Counted from the stretch's first letter, positions 18,671-28,296 are shown. The stretch is 64,000 nt of DNA from Fuscovulum sp. (GCA_035192965.1 CP136571.1:3738501-3802500); one strand, 5' to 3'. Translations and numbers: made by a program. Notes: a model not told the origin generated them from the letters alone.

Positions 18671-20173
18671 ATGCTCCGCCCCTTCCTGCTCGCCCTGCTG
18701 ATCTCTGGCCCCGCTTTGGCACTGGACGATCCGCACCTCTCCACCCTCCCCCGCACCGCAGCCGAATCCGCCCGCATCAAGGCGATCCTCGCCCCACCCA
18801 CCGATTTCACCGAAGCCGAACCGTTTGAGGCGCTCTCTGCCGGGGCCGCCACCGTTCGTGCCCGCACCACCACGGATGCTTTCAGCCAATCCTCGGCCAA
18901 TATGCCCTTCGATCATGAAATGCGCTTCAAGCTGGGCAATGCGCTGTTTCGCAAGACATGGGTCGCGTCCCCCGCCTCCACCCTCGCCTCCGATGGCCTC
19001 GGCCCGCTCTACAACGCCCGCGCCTGTCAGGATTGCCACCTCAAGGATGGCCGCGGCCACACGCCCGAAGGCCCCGGTGACAGCCGCGTCTCCCTGTTCC
19101 TGCGTCTGTCTGTCCCTGCCAAGACAGGCCCCGCCGATATAGAAGAATGGCTCGCCACCGCACCAGACCCCACCTATGGCGGCCAGTTGCAGGATTTCGC
19201 CGCCCCCGGCCAAGCCGCCGAAGGGCGGATGGACATCACCTATACCGACCTGCCCGTCCCCCTCGCCGATGGCACCGTCATCACCCTGCGCCAGCCCAGC
19301 TATGCCCTCGCCGATCCCGCCTACGGCCCACCCGACCCCGGCCTGATGCTCTCCCCCCGCGTCGCGCCACAGATGATCGGCCTTGGCCTGCTCGAGGCGA
19401 TCCCCGCCGCCGGTATCCTCGCCCTTGCCGATCCTGATGATGCCAATGGCGATGGCATCTCGGGCCGCCCGCAGATCGTGCCCTCCACCGAATACGCCAC
19501 CCCCATGCTCGGCCGCTTCGGCCTCAAGGCCGGCGCTCCCACCGTGCGTGACCAATCCTCCGCCGCCTTTGCGGGCGACATGGGCCTGTCCACACCCCTC
19601 CACCCCGATCCCTGGGGCGATTGCACCCCGGCCCAAGGCGAATGTCGCGCCGCCCGCCACGGGCAGGAACCCGGCATCCGCGACGGGCTGGAGGTCGAGG
19701 CCGAAAGCCTCGACCTCGTCACCTTCTATGCCCGCAACCTTGGCGTCCCGGAACGCCGCCGCGTGGATGATCCGCAAGTCCTGCGCGGCAAGGCGCTGTT
19801 CCACACGCTCACCTGCGCCGCCTGCCATACCCCCAAACACGTCACCCACCGCCTGACCGATCAGCCCGAGCAAAGTTTTCAGCTGATCTGGCCCTATACC
19901 GATCTCCTGCTCCACGACATGGGCGAAGCCCTCGCCGACAACCGCCCCGAAGGCCGCGCCTCGGGGCGCGAGTGGAAAACCCCGCCGCTTTGGGGCATCG
20001 GCCTGACCGAACAGGTCAGCGGCCACACCCAATTCCTGCACGATGGCCGCGCCCGCACCCTGCTCGAGGCGATCCTCTGGCACGGGGGCGAGGCGCAGGC
20101 CGCCCGCGATGCCACCATCGCCCTGCCCGCCGATGACCGCGATGCCCTCATCGCCTTTCTGGAAAGCCTCTGA
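18671..20173 (+). CDS. Di-heme oxidoreductase (DHOR, putative peroxidase-like c-type cytochrome)
   Basis: A 500-residue periplasmic protein with a signal peptide (LLALLISGPALA) and two c-type heme sites, CQDCH near residue 119 and CAACH near residue 382. Length and motif spacing fit the di-haem oxidoreductase family commonly found between two imelysins. It may oxidise or reduce iron bound by the neighbours, which is inference. Its stop overlaps the next ATG (TGATG). Confidence 0.88.
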   Translation: MLRPFLLALLISGPALALDDPHLSTLPRTAAESARIKAILAPPTDFTEAEPFEALSAGAATVRARTTTDAFSQSSANMPFDHEMRFKLGNALFRKTWVASPASTLASDGLGPLYNARACQDCHLKDGRGHTPEGPGDSRVSLFLRLSVPAKTGPADIEEWLATAPDPTYGGQLQDFAAPGQAAEGRMDITYTDLPVPLADGTVITLRQPSYALADPAYGPPDPGLMLSPRVAPQMIGLGLLEAIPAAGILALADPDDANGDGISGRPQIVPSTEYATPMLGRFGLKAGAPTVRDQSSAAFAGDMGLSTPLHPDPWGDCTPAQGECRAARHGQEPGIRDGLEVEAESLDLVTFYARNLGVPERRRVDDPQVLRGKALFHTLTCAACHTPKHVTHRLTDQPEQSFQLIWPYTDLLLHDMGEALADNRPEGRASGREWKTPPLWGIGLTEQVSGHTQFLHDGRARTLLEAILWHGGEAQAARDATIALPADDRDALIAFLESL

Positions 20174-21159
20174 TGCCCCGCACATGCTTCGGCCTCACCT
20201 TCACGCTGGCCCTGATCCTCTCGCCGCTCAGCGCGCGCGCCGATGTGGCCGAGGTGGTCCAGCACCATATCTTGCCCGGCTACACGGCACTGGCCAGCGC
20301 CGCCGCCACGCTGGACGCAACCGCCCAACAGGATTGCACCCCCGCCACCCTGACCCCCGCCTTCCACACCACCTTTGACGCCTGGATGGCTGTCCAGCAC
20401 CTCCATCTCGGCCCGGTCGAGGAAGAGGGGCGCGGTCTTGCCACCGCCTTCTGGCCCGATCCCAAAGGTCGCGGCCTCGCCGCGCAAAGCGCCATCCTTG
20501 CCAACGACCCTGCCACCCTCACCCCCGACAACTTCGCCGATCAATCCATCGCCGCACGCGGCCTGATGGCGCTGGAACGCCTCCTCTATCCTGACGCCTC
20601 GCTGCAAGGCGACACGTGCGCCCTGATCCGCCTGACCACCGCCGATCTGGCCCGCACCACCGCCGATATCGCAACCCTGTGGCAACAGGGCTTTGCCACC
20701 AGCCTCACCAGCGCAGGCCAACCCGGAAACACCCGCTTTCTGTCGCAGGCCGAGGCGCGTCAGGCCTTGCTCACCCAACTCACCACGGGCCTCGAACACC
20801 TCGCCGACCAACGCATCGCCCGCCCCATGGGCAGCTTCGACAAACCCCGCCCCGATCTGGCCGAGGCCCGCGCCTCCGGCCGCAGCCTGCGCAACATCAC
20901 CCTGTCGCTGCACGCCCTGCGCGACCTTTCGGCCACCCTGTCGCCCGACACGACAGCCCCCCTCGCCGCCATCGACACTGCGCTTGCAAAGGCCGCAGCG
21001 CTGGATGACCCCATCCTCGCCGGGACCGCCGATCCCGCCGCGCGCCTGCGGATCGAAATCCTTCAGCACTCCATCCGCGCGGCCCGTGACTCGGTGGTGG
21101 CAGCCCTTCCCCCCGCCCTCGGCGTGGGCATCGGATTCAATGCGCTGGACGGGGATTGA
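20173..21159 (+). CDS. Second imelysin-family periplasmic protein, divergent metal site
   Basis: A 328-residue secreted protein (signal peptide ending SPLSARA). The helical imelysin fold is recognisable by position, by HILPGYTALASAA at the N-terminus and by the C-terminal IGFNALDGD. Where IrpA-type proteins have GxHxxE, this one reads RGLMALERLLYPD, so the His is absent and only the Glu remains. It may be a structural or receptor partner of the first imelysin. Translation is coupled to the preceding di-heme gene (TGATG). Confidence 0.82.
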   Translation: MPRTCFGLTFTLALILSPLSARADVAEVVQHHILPGYTALASAAATLDATAQQDCTPATLTPAFHTTFDAWMAVQHLHLGPVEEEGRGLATAFWPDPKGRGLAAQSAILANDPATLTPDNFADQSIAARGLMALERLLYPDASLQGDTCALIRLTTADLARTTADIATLWQQGFATSLTSAGQPGNTRFLSQAEARQALLTQLTTGLEHLADQRIARPMGSFDKPRPDLAEARASGRSLRNITLSLHALRDLSATLSPDTTAPLAAIDTALAKAAALDDPILAGTADPAARLRIEILQHSIRAARDSVVAALPPALGVGIGFNALDGD

Positions 21160-21161
21160 CC

Positions 21162-22235
21162 ATGACCTCCCGCCGTTCCGTCCTCGCAGGCCTCGCCGCA
21201 CTTTGCCTGCCCGCGCCAAGCTGGGCCGATGTGGGCAATCCCCGCTTCCTCGCCGCCGCAAAACAAGGAGATGGCTACTTCCTCCACGGCCTCACCGCCA
21301 AAGGGGAAAGCCTGTTCTCGCTTCCGCTGCCTGCGCGCGGCCATGCCGCCACCGCCCATCCCCACCGCCCCCTCGCCGTGGCCTTCGCCCGCCGCCCCGG
21401 CGTGTTTGCTCTGGTGATCGACTGCCGCGATGGCCGCCTGCTGCACCGCCTCACCCCGCCCGATGGCCGCCAATTCAACGGCCACGGCACATTTTCCGCC
21501 GATGGCACGATCCTTTATACGTCAGAAGTCATCGCCGAAACCTCGCAGGGGCGCATCGGCCTTTGGGACACGAACCGCTTCACCCGCATCGGAGAATGGA
21601 CTTCGGGCGGGATTGGCCCGCATGACATGAAACGTCTTCCCGACGGCCGCCTCGTCATCGCCAATGGCGGCATCGTCACCGATCCGCGCGACCGGACCAA
21701 GCTGAACATCCCCGACATGCGCCCGAACCTGACCCTGCTCGACACCCATGGCAAACCGCTGGACGTGGCCGAACTGGACCCCACGCTGAACTGCAACTCC
21801 ATCCGCCACCTTGCCCTGACGCAAACGGGCAGCATCGCCTTCGCCATGCAATGGGAAGGCGACACGACAGAGGCTGTCCCCCTCCTCGGCCTCTGGACCC
21901 CCGGCGCAACCCCCACCCTTTGCGCCGTACCGGAACCCGAATCCCTGCGGATGCAGGGCTATGCCGGATCCATCGCCGTGGCGGAGAGCGGCCACATCGC
22001 CATCACCTCACCGCGCGGCGGGTTGGTGCAGGTTTTCGCCGCCGATGGCCGCTTCCTCGCCAGCCAAACGCGCCAGGATGTCTGCGGCATTGCCGCCCTG
22101 CCCGGCGGCGGCTTTCTGGCCAGCGACGGGATGGGCGCGCTCCTGCGCCTGACGGTCAAGGGCGACACCATCCAGACCACCGCCCTGCACAGCCATCCCC
22201 TTGCCTGGGACAACCACCTCGTCACCCTGACCTGA
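21162..22235 (+). CDS. DUF1513 periplasmic protein, Tat-type signal
   Basis: A 357-residue protein with a twin-arginine-like leader (TSRRSVLAGLAALCLPAPSWA), suggesting export folded with a cofactor. The remainder looks like a beta-propeller, with repeated short strand motifs (GTILYTSEV, GRIGLWD, GHIAITSPRGG) and conserved NGHGTFS and GPHDMKRLPDGRLVIANGG. DUF1513 proteins regularly end imelysin-DHOR clusters, and their biochemical role is not known to me. I chose ATG 21162, 2 nt after the preceding stop, over the overlapping TTG 21156. Confidence 0.88.
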   Translation: MTSRRSVLAGLAALCLPAPSWADVGNPRFLAAAKQGDGYFLHGLTAKGESLFSLPLPARGHAATAHPHRPLAVAFARRPGVFALVIDCRDGRLLHRLTPPDGRQFNGHGTFSADGTILYTSEVIAETSQGRIGLWDTNRFTRIGEWTSGGIGPHDMKRLPDGRLVIANGGIVTDPRDRTKLNIPDMRPNLTLLDTHGKPLDVAELDPTLNCNSIRHLALTQTGSIAFAMQWEGDTTEAVPLLGLWTPGATPTLCAVPEPESLRMQGYAGSIAVAESGHIAITSPRGGLVQVFAADGRFLASQTRQDVCGIAALPGGGFLASDGMGALLRLTVKGDTIQTTALHSHPLAWDNHLVTLT

Positions 22236-22305
22236 TCCGCTTCGGTCAGGCCGCGCTGCCCCCGCCGCATCGCCAAACCGGAAAGCGCGGTCTGCTGCAT
22301 CACCC

Positions 22306-22365
22306 CCGGGAGGGCTGTCTGCCCTCCCGGACCCACCCGAGGGTATTTGGGCCAAGATGAAGCCG
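22306..22365. repeat. Dispersed-repeat-like element: GC hairpin plus conserved tail
   Basis: Perfect 10-bp arms CCGGGAGGGC (22306-22315) and GCCCTCCCGG (22321-22330) around TGTCT. A tail containing CCCGAGGGTATTTGGGCCAA runs to about 22360. From memory, near-identical hairpin-plus-GGTATTTGGGCCAAGATGAAG elements recur between genes in many Rhodobacteraceae genomes. Only one copy is seen in this window. It lies between DUF1513 and acuI. Confidence 0.55.
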
Positions 22366-22448
22366 CATCGAACAGAAAGCGCCCCTGCCCTTGCGCGCCC
22401 CGCGCTTTCGGTTTCTTCTTTGGCGATCCCAAGACAAAGGCTTTCCCG

Positions 22449-23441
22449 ATGTTCGACGCCCTCCTGATCGACAAAACCGACGCCGGCCAGACCGCCCGCA
22501 TCGCCACCCTGTCGCCCGACCAATTGCCGCCCGGCGATGTGACCGTGGCCGTTGAATGGTCCACGCTGAACTACAAGGATGCGCTGGCCATCACCGGCGC
22601 CTCGCCCGTGGTGCGCAGCTTTCCCATGGTGCCGGGGATCGACCTTGCGGGAACGGTATCTGCCAGCGATCACCCCGATTTCCGGACAGGCGACAAAGTC
22701 GTGCTGAACGGCTGGGGCGTGGGTGAAAAACACTGGGGCGGGCTGGCCGGTCAGGCCCGGCTGAGCGGCGACTGGCTGATCCCCCTGCCTGCGGGCATTT
22801 CCCCCCGCGCCGCCATGGCCATCGGCACCGCAGGCTATACCGCCATGCTTTGCGTCATGGCGCTGGACCGTCACGGCATCACGCCCGCATCGGGTGAGAT
22901 TGTCGTCACCGGCGCCGCCGGCGGCGTGGGCAGCATCGCCACCGCCCTGCTGGCCAAGCGCGGCTACACTGTCGCCGCCGTCACCGGCCGCGCGGCCGAG
23001 GCCGACTATCTGCGCTCCCTCGGTGCCGCCAGCATCGTCGATCGGGCCGAATTGTCCGCCCCCGGCAAACCCCTTGCCCGCGAACGCTGGGCGGGTGCTG
23101 TGGATGTGGCAGGCGGCGTGGTTCTGGCCAATGTCCTTGCCGCCATGCGCTATCGCGGCGTGGTCGCCGCCTGCGGCCTTGCCGCCGGGATGGACTTGCC
23201 CACCACCGTGGCCCCCTTCATCCTGCGCGGCGTCACCCTTGCGGGCATCGACAGCGTGATGTGCCCCAAACCCGACCGCATCAAGGCCTGGGCGCATCTG
23301 GCGCAAGAGCTTGACCTGACGCTTCTGGAAAGCATGACCACCGAGATCGCCCTCGCCGATGTGATCGACACCGCCCCCCGCTTTCTGCAAGGGCAGGTGC
23401 GCGGGCGGATCGTCGTTCCCGTGGGCCCCGCAAAAGCCTGA
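22449..23441 (+). CDS. acuI: Acrylyl-CoA reductase AcuI (MDR superfamily)
   Basis: A 330-residue zinc-independent medium-chain reductase of the YhdH/AcuI type. It reduces acryloyl-CoA to propionyl-CoA with NADPH, detoxifying acrylate from DMSP or 3-hydroxypropionate metabolism. N-terminal motifs are [16 protein letters not shown] and PGIDLAGTV. The nucleotide-binding Rossmann loop is [12 protein letters not shown] (about residues 152-163), and the C-terminal [15 protein letters not shown] is typical. The start is ATG 22449; upstream in-frame sequence belongs to the repeat element. It converges with the minus-strand exonuclease gene, only 6 nt apart. Confidence 0.9.
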   Translation: MFDALLIDKTDAGQTARIATLSPDQLPPGDVTVAVEWSTLNYKDALAITGASPVVRSFPMVPGIDLAGTVSASDHPDFRTGDKVVLNGWGVGEKHWGGLAGQARLSGDWLIPLPAGISPRAAMAIGTAGYTAMLCVMALDRHGITPASGEIVVTGAAGGVGSIATALLAKRGYTVAAVTGRAAEADYLRSLGAASIVDRAELSAPGKPLARERWAGAVDVAGGVVLANVLAAMRYRGVVAACGLAAGMDLPTTVAPFILRGVTLAGIDSVMCPKPDRIKAWAHLAQELDLTLLESMTTEIALADVIDTAPRFLQGQVRGRIVVPVGPAKA

Positions 23442-23447
23442 CCGCGC

Positions 23448-25544
23448 TCAGGCGTTCAGATCCTGCAGCAGACGGCCATGTTTGCGCACCTCGGTCAGCA
23501 CCTCGTCAAAGGTGCCGATCTTGCGCCCGCGCAGCATGGTCAGCATCTTGAGGAATGCATCCGCCGTCGCCACCGCATCGCCCAGCGCGGTGTGGCGCGC
23601 CTCCTCGGATATGGTGATGCCCAGCCGATGCGTCAGCGCATCAAGTGAATGTTCCTCATGCTGGCTGAACACCACCGCTGACAGCAGAACCGTATCCAGA
23701 ATGGGCATGTCGAACCGCTTGCCGATGGCAGGCTCGGCCCGGCGTAAAAATGCCATGTCGAAAGGCGCATTATGCGCCACCAGCACTGCCCCTTCGGCAA
23801 AACGGTGGAACCGTGCCAAGGCCTCGGTCACCTTCGGCGCGTCGGCCACCATGGCATCGGATATGCCATGCACGGCAGTTGATGCCGCCGGGATCGTTCG
23901 CCCCGGATGAACCAGCGTGTTGAACACCTCGCCCTCCACCCGCCGCCCGTTCACGATCCGCACAGCGGCGATCTGCACCACCTCATCGCCCTGCTGCGGC
24001 ATCAGCCCGGTGGTTTCCGTGTCGAACACCACATAGGTCAGTTGATCCAACCGGCTGTTCAGCACAGCCCCGCGCCGTTCCTGCCCCAGCAGATCGAAAT
24101 CATAGGTCACCCGCCGCGCCACCGGCTCGGGCCGCTTCACCGACCGCCGCGCCTGCAGGATCGGCAGGCACAGCGCCTCTAGCCCGCCTTCCATCACTTC
24201 GGGCCAGATATCCGTGGCATGTTCCGCCAAAAAGCTGCGCCCCGTCGCCTCGGGCAAACTTGCGTCCAGCGGCAGGTCCAGAACCCGCTCCAGCGCGGCC
24301 ATGGTCAGCGGTGCGCCTTTCCAGACGATGCGCAGCGATGCCCCGCCAAATTCCTCATCCAGCCGCAGCGTCAGCCGCGTCACCCCCGCCATCCGCGCAA
24401 TCTCGTGGCACAACACCCCGGTGAACCCCACCAACTCATAGGCATTGCAGCCGATCATCAGCGCCGATGGCGCAATCTCGACCGTCAGCCCTGCGCCCTC
24501 GACCCGCGCCTTGATGCTGTCCAGCACATCCTCGCCCCGCAGCATCGTATAGGGCAGCGTTTCAGGCCGCCGCTCCTGATTGGCGCGCGCAATCTCCTGC
24601 ACCATGGCCACGAGGGCCACCACTTCCGCATCCAGCGCCGCCACCAGCGCTGCATCGCCCCCCTCGCTCGCCGCTTCGCGGATCGTGGCGATCCCCGCCA
24701 CCGACCGGCTGATCCGCTCCAACGCCTCGGCGATGAACGCCTCACGCCGCGCCGACACGGCGAAATCCTGCGTCACATCGCGCAGGGTCAGCACATAGCC
24801 CGGCGCATCGCCCTCGCCTGCCAACAGACGCATCCGCCCTGCCAGCAGCGCCCGCCCCTGCACCGGCGTGCAGATCAGGTCTGATGCCGCATCCGCCGCG
24901 CCCGTCTCCACCAGCCGCTGATAGGCATCCTGCAACGGCCCCTCGCGCAGATAGCCGAACACGCTGCGCGCCAGCCCTGGCTGATGGGCAAGGTCCAACC
25001 CGCCTGCCCCCCCGCCTGCCCCCAAGAACTCGGCCGCCTGACTGTTATAGAAGACAAGCTGATGATCGCCCGCGCAGATCATCACCCCCACCGGCACATC
25101 CGACAGCAGCCGCTCCAGCCGCGCCTTTTCCGCCGTCAGCCGCGCCGTCTCGCGCCCGATCGCCTCGGCCAGCGCGCTGCGCGTCTCGGCCAGCCGGTCC
25201 GATGCCGCCCCCGCAGCCGGGGCCAGATCACCCAGATAGCGCGCCACCTCCATCTCCAGCGGGCGGTCCACATCCGAATGCGCCCGCGCCCGCAGCGCCC
25301 CTGCCAACAGGTCGATGGGCCGCGCCACGTTCTTGTCAAAAAGGAACCAGACCCAGGCGATCAGGCCCAGACTGCCGAACCCCGCCACCGTGGCAATCTG
25401 CACCAACCCGTTCGACTGTTCCGCCAGTTCCGGGAACCGCGTCAGCGCCAGCCAGACCCCCGCCCCGATCGCCAAAAGAGACCCCACAGCCAGCAGCGCA
25501 AAAAACAGCAGAATGCGCAGCCGCAGGCTCGCCCGGGCGATCAC
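23448..25544 (-). CDS. Membrane PAS/kinase-like sensor fused to a DEDDh 3'-5' exonuclease
   Basis: A 698-residue multidomain protein. Two N-terminal membrane helices (about 8-35 and 48-68) are followed by a HAMP-like helix and a PAS domain (about 145-265, VPVGVMICAGDHQLVFYNSQ). A long helical/ATPase-like region (about 270-480) has no clear phospho-acceptor His. The C-terminal RNase T/DnaQ-like exonuclease (about 505-675) has the full catalytic set: VFDTETTG, HNAPFD and HTALGDA. It is last in an operon after a response regulator (ATGA overlap). The family is known next to DUF294/SSS genes, but substrate and signal are not known to me. Confidence 0.85.
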   Translation of the reverse strand: MIARASLRLRILLFFALLAVGSLLAIGAGVWLALTRFPELAEQSNGLVQIATVAGFGSLGLIAWVWFLFDKNVARPIDLLAGALRARAHSDVDRPLEMEVARYLGDLAPAAGAASDRLAETRSALAEAIGRETARLTAEKARLERLLSDVPVGVMICAGDHQLVFYNSQAAEFLGAGGGAGGLDLAHQPGLARSVFGYLREGPLQDAYQRLVETGAADAASDLICTPVQGRALLAGRMRLLAGEGDAPGYVLTLRDVTQDFAVSARREAFIAEALERISRSVAGIATIREAASEGGDAALVAALDAEVVALVAMVQEIARANQERRPETLPYTMLRGEDVLDSIKARVEGAGLTVEIAPSALMIGCNAYELVGFTGVLCHEIARMAGVTRLTLRLDEEFGGASLRIVWKGAPLTMAALERVLDLPLDASLPEATGRSFLAEHATDIWPEVMEGGLEALCLPILQARRSVKRPEPVARRVTYDFDLLGQERRGAVLNSRLDQLTYVVFDTETTGLMPQQGDEVVQIAAVRIVNGRRVEGEVFNTLVHPGRTIPAASTAVHGISDAMVADAPKVTEALARFHRFAEGAVLVAHNAPFDMAFLRRAEPAIGKRFDMPILDTVLLSAVVFSQHEEHSLDALTHRLGITISEEARHTALGDAVATADAFLKMLTMLRGRKIGTFDEVLTEVRKHGRLLQDLNA

Positions 25545-25936
25545 ATCGGCGCCCCCCCATCCACGATCCGCCGTATCTCGCCCCGCAACGTGCCCAAATC
25601 GAACGGTTTGGTCACAAAACCATCCGCCCCCAGCGCCATCGCCTTGCGCTTTTCCAACGCCGACCCGCGCGCCGTCATCATCACCACCTTCACGTCATGC
25701 AGCGACGGATCCAGCCGGATCTCCTGACAGATCTCATAGCCCGATACAGACGGCAGCATGATATCCAGCAACACCACCTCCGGGTGACGACTGCGGATGA
25801 AAGGCAGCGCCTCCGCCCCGTCAGCCACCCGCGCGTGGCCATAGCCTTCGCGCTTCACCACATATTCCAGCGCGATGGCGATGTTGTCCTCATCTTCCAC
25901 GATCAGGACAAGCGGTTCTCTCTTCCTGTCTGTCAT
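25541..25936 (-). CDS. Single-domain response regulator
   Basis: A 131-residue CheY-like receiver without an output domain. Acidic pocket LVLIVEDEDN, phospho-acceptor Asp in VVLLDIMLPSVSG (near residue 57), switch Thr in MMTARG and conserved Lys in VTKPFD are all present. The start ATG 25936 overlaps the upstream gene by 4 bp, and its stop overlaps the exonuclease-sensor start by 4 bp. It is probably regulated by that sensor and acts by protein contact. Confidence 0.9.
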   Translation of the reverse strand: MTDRKREPLVLIVEDEDNIAIALEYVVKREGYGHARVADGAEALPFIRSRHPEVVLLDIMLPSVSGYEICQEIRLDPSLHDVKVVMMTARGSALEKRKAMALGADGFVTKPFDLGTLRGEIRRIVDGGAPM

Positions 25937-26460
25937 CCACCTGCCCTCCGGCACGCCACCATCCCCGTCTGGTCTTCCGGCAGCAAGGGCACCCATTCGC
26001 CCCCTTCCAGCACGCCAGCATCCGTGATCTTCATTTCGGTCGTCATCCGCACTGACCGTTGGCCCGCGCAATCCACCGCCACCGTCCACTGCTCCACCCC
26101 GCGCCAGCGGGCAAAGCCATAGGCATTGGCAAGGATCAGGTCCGCATTGCCCGGATGCGCCAGCATCTGCCGCGTATCCAGCGCCACGAACCGCGTCACC
26201 AGGGGCACCGCCATCGTCCAGGGCCGCAGCGCCTGCGGCCGATCATCCGCCCAGACCACCGCCACACCCTCGGGCAGGCCCGCCGACAGACGCCCATACC
26301 AGCTATACTCGCTCCAGGCCGTATAGCTGATCAGCCCCAGCGCCGCCGCCGCAGGCATGATCCAGGCCGGCAGCCGGTTGCGCGACAGCCTGCGCAGGAT
26401 CATCGCGATCCCCGCACAGGCAATGGCTGCGACAATCGCTGCGATCAGTTCAAGACCCAT
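25933..26460 (-). CDS. Hypothetical membrane-anchored protein
   Basis: A 175-residue protein with an N-terminal helix (LELIAAIVAAIACAGIAMIL), a second hydrophobic segment (AWIMPAAAALGLISYTAWS) and a soluble C-terminal domain (residues about 55-175) with two late cysteines. I recognise no domain. It is coupled to the response regulator by an ATGA overlap and starts 12 nt after the DUF294 gene, so it belongs to the same operon. Confidence 0.75.
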   Translation of the reverse strand: MGLELIAAIVAAIACAGIAMILRRLSRNRLPAWIMPAAAALGLISYTAWSEYSWYGRLSAGLPEGVAVVWADDRPQALRPWTMAVPLVTRFVALDTRQMLAHPGNADLILANAYGFARWRGVEQWTVAVDCAGQRSVRMTTEMKITDAGVLEGGEWVPLLPEDQTGMVACRRAGG

Positions 26461-26472
26461 AACCTGCCTACC

Positions 26473-28296
26473 TCAACTTCTGGCGCCGCGGGATTGTCCC
26501 ACGGCAGATTGCATTGTCCGTACAACGACAAAGGCGTCGCGCAAATGAGACCGTTCGAAATCCGACATTTCCGAAAGCGACAGGAAATTGTCCGGCTTCT
26601 CTCCCCCGCGCACCTGCCGCGCCTGATGCTCCAGCCTCGTCCGCGCGATCAGGTCATACGCCTCGATCAGATCCCGCGCACCCGATGCCGAAATCACCCC
26701 CGCCGCCTCGGCCGCTTCCAGCCGCGCGCGCGTATTGGCCGGGGCCAGCCGCCCGATCAGCGCATAGACCCGCGCCAGATCGGCCACCGGCACCACGCCC
26801 TGATGCTTCATGTCGATATGGTTCTTGTGCTCGCCCGACCGGATGGTCGCAAACCCCCGCAACAGCCCCAAAGGCGGCGCATGTTTCAGCGAATTCTGGA
26901 TCATATGCGCCACGAAGATCGAGTTCTTCGCCGCCAGCGCCAATGTCTCATCCTGCAAGGCACGGTAGAGCGCGGGCTCCCCCCCGATGGGCCGCAGATC
27001 GAACATCACCGATGCCAGCATCTGCGCCGTCGGATCGGGCCGCGCCACCCATCCCGCGAAATATTCCCGCCACACCCGCACCGGCTGGCACCAGCGCGGA
27101 TTGGTCGCCATCATGTCACCGGGGCAATAGACATACCCACAGGCATCCAGCCCGTCAGACACGAACTTCGCCAAAGCGGTGAACCAGGGTATGTCCGCCT
27201 CTGTCACCTCATCCGACAGAATCATGCAATTGTCCTGATCCGACACCCCGGTCTGCTCTTGCCGCCCCTGCGATCCGCAAGCCAGCCACAGATAGGGCAC
27301 CGGTGCCGGGCCAAGGCTTTGCTCGCCCAGCCACAACAACCGCCGCGTCACCGTATCGGCAATATCGGTGATCAGCCGCGTCACCACCTCATGCGCGTTA
27401 TGCGCCCCCACCAACTGCGCCAGCAGCCGCGGGATCCGCGCCGTCACCGCCGCCAGCTGCGCCACATCCGTGGCCATCGCCGCATCGCGCACGAACTGCG
27501 CCGATGACACCGCCTGAAACCGCGTCAGATCGGTCTGCGTCACCATCCCCACCAGCGCGCCATTCTCGACCACCGGCAGATGTCCGATGCGCCGCTCCAG
27601 CATGATATGCAGCACATCCGACCCCAGCGCCGAAGGCGGCAGCGTCACCGGATCGCGCGTCATCACCGCACCCACCGCCGTCTCGGGTGACATCCCCTCG
27701 GCCAGCACCTTGTTGGTGAAATCCCGCACCGTGACCAGCCCGGCAAAGCGCCCCTCCTCGGTCACCCCAAGGCTGGAGACACGGTTATCCCGCATCACCT
27801 CTGCCGCCGCCCGGATCGAAAGCGTGGCCGGCACCGTGAACGGCTCATGCGCCATCAGGCTGGCCACCTTCTGCGCCGTCAGATCGGCCTCGCGATGCTC
27901 CGCCCCGCGCCCACGCTGAAAGAACCGCTCAAAGGATGGGAACTCCGCGATCATCCGCCGGAACTCCGCCACCGGCAGCATCAGCAGCACGCTGTCCTGC
28001 GTCGCCCGCGCCGTCGTCACCGCCAGCCCGCTGCGCATCAACCCGCGCTCACCGAAACTGTTGCGCGGTCCCAGCAGCGACACGATCCCGCCCGACGGCT
28101 CCAGCACCTCTACCGCGCCGCGCTTTACCAGAAACAGGCCCCGCAGCGGCTCGCCCGCATGATAGACCTCTTCGCCCGCGGCATATTCCCTGCGGCTGAA
28201 GGAACCGGCGACACGCGCCAGTTCGTCCTGCGGCAGGCCATCATAAGGATGCACCGTCTCCAGAAAGGCGATGATGGTCGTCAGCCCCTCATCCAT
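26473..28296 (-). CDS. cNMP-binding / CBS-pair / DUF294 nucleotidyltransferase-like protein
   Basis: A 607-residue cytoplasmic signalling protein. A cyclic-nucleotide-binding domain (about 15-130, YAAGEEVYHAGEPLRGLFLV) precedes two CBS motifs (about 150-270, DNRVSSLGVTEEG and RIGHLPVVENG). DUF294 follows (about 295-440, ACGSQGRQEQTGVSDQDNC, with the GSxGRxExxxxSDxD nucleotidyltransferase signature). DUF294-C ends the protein. It resembles GlnD-like nucleotidyltransferases and may modify or gate the acetate symporter next door. It starts 34 nt after the actP terminator hairpin. Confidence 0.9.
   Translation of the reverse strand: MDEGLTTIIAFLETVHPYDGLPQDELARVAGSFSRREYAAGEEVYHAGEPLRGLFLVKRGAVEVLEPSGGIVSLLGPRNSFGERGLMRSGLAVTTARATQDSVLLMLPVAEFRRMIAEFPSFERFFQRGRGAEHREADLTAQKVASLMAHEPFTVPATLSIRAAAEVMRDNRVSSLGVTEEGRFAGLVTVRDFTNKVLAEGMSPETAVGAVMTRDPVTLPPSALGSDVLHIMLERRIGHLPVVENGALVGMVTQTDLTRFQAVSSAQFVRDAAMATDVAQLAAVTARIPRLLAQLVGAHNAHEVVTRLITDIADTVTRRLLWLGEQSLGPAPVPYLWLACGSQGRQEQTGVSDQDNCMILSDEVTEADIPWFTALAKFVSDGLDACGYVYCPGDMMATNPRWCQPVRVWREYFAGWVARPDPTAQMLASVMFDLRPIGGEPALYRALQDETLALAAKNSIFVAHMIQNSLKHAPPLGLLRGFATIRSGEHKNHIDMKHQGVVPVADLARVYALIGRLAPANTRARLEAAEAAGVISASGARDLIEAYDLIARTRLEHQARQVRGGEKPDNFLSLSEMSDFERSHLRDAFVVVRTMQSAVGQSRGARS

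Noticed and set aside
18416-20185. 589-codon minus-strand frame
   Set aside because: It lies opposite the di-heme gene, which has CxxCH sites and a signal peptide on the plus strand.
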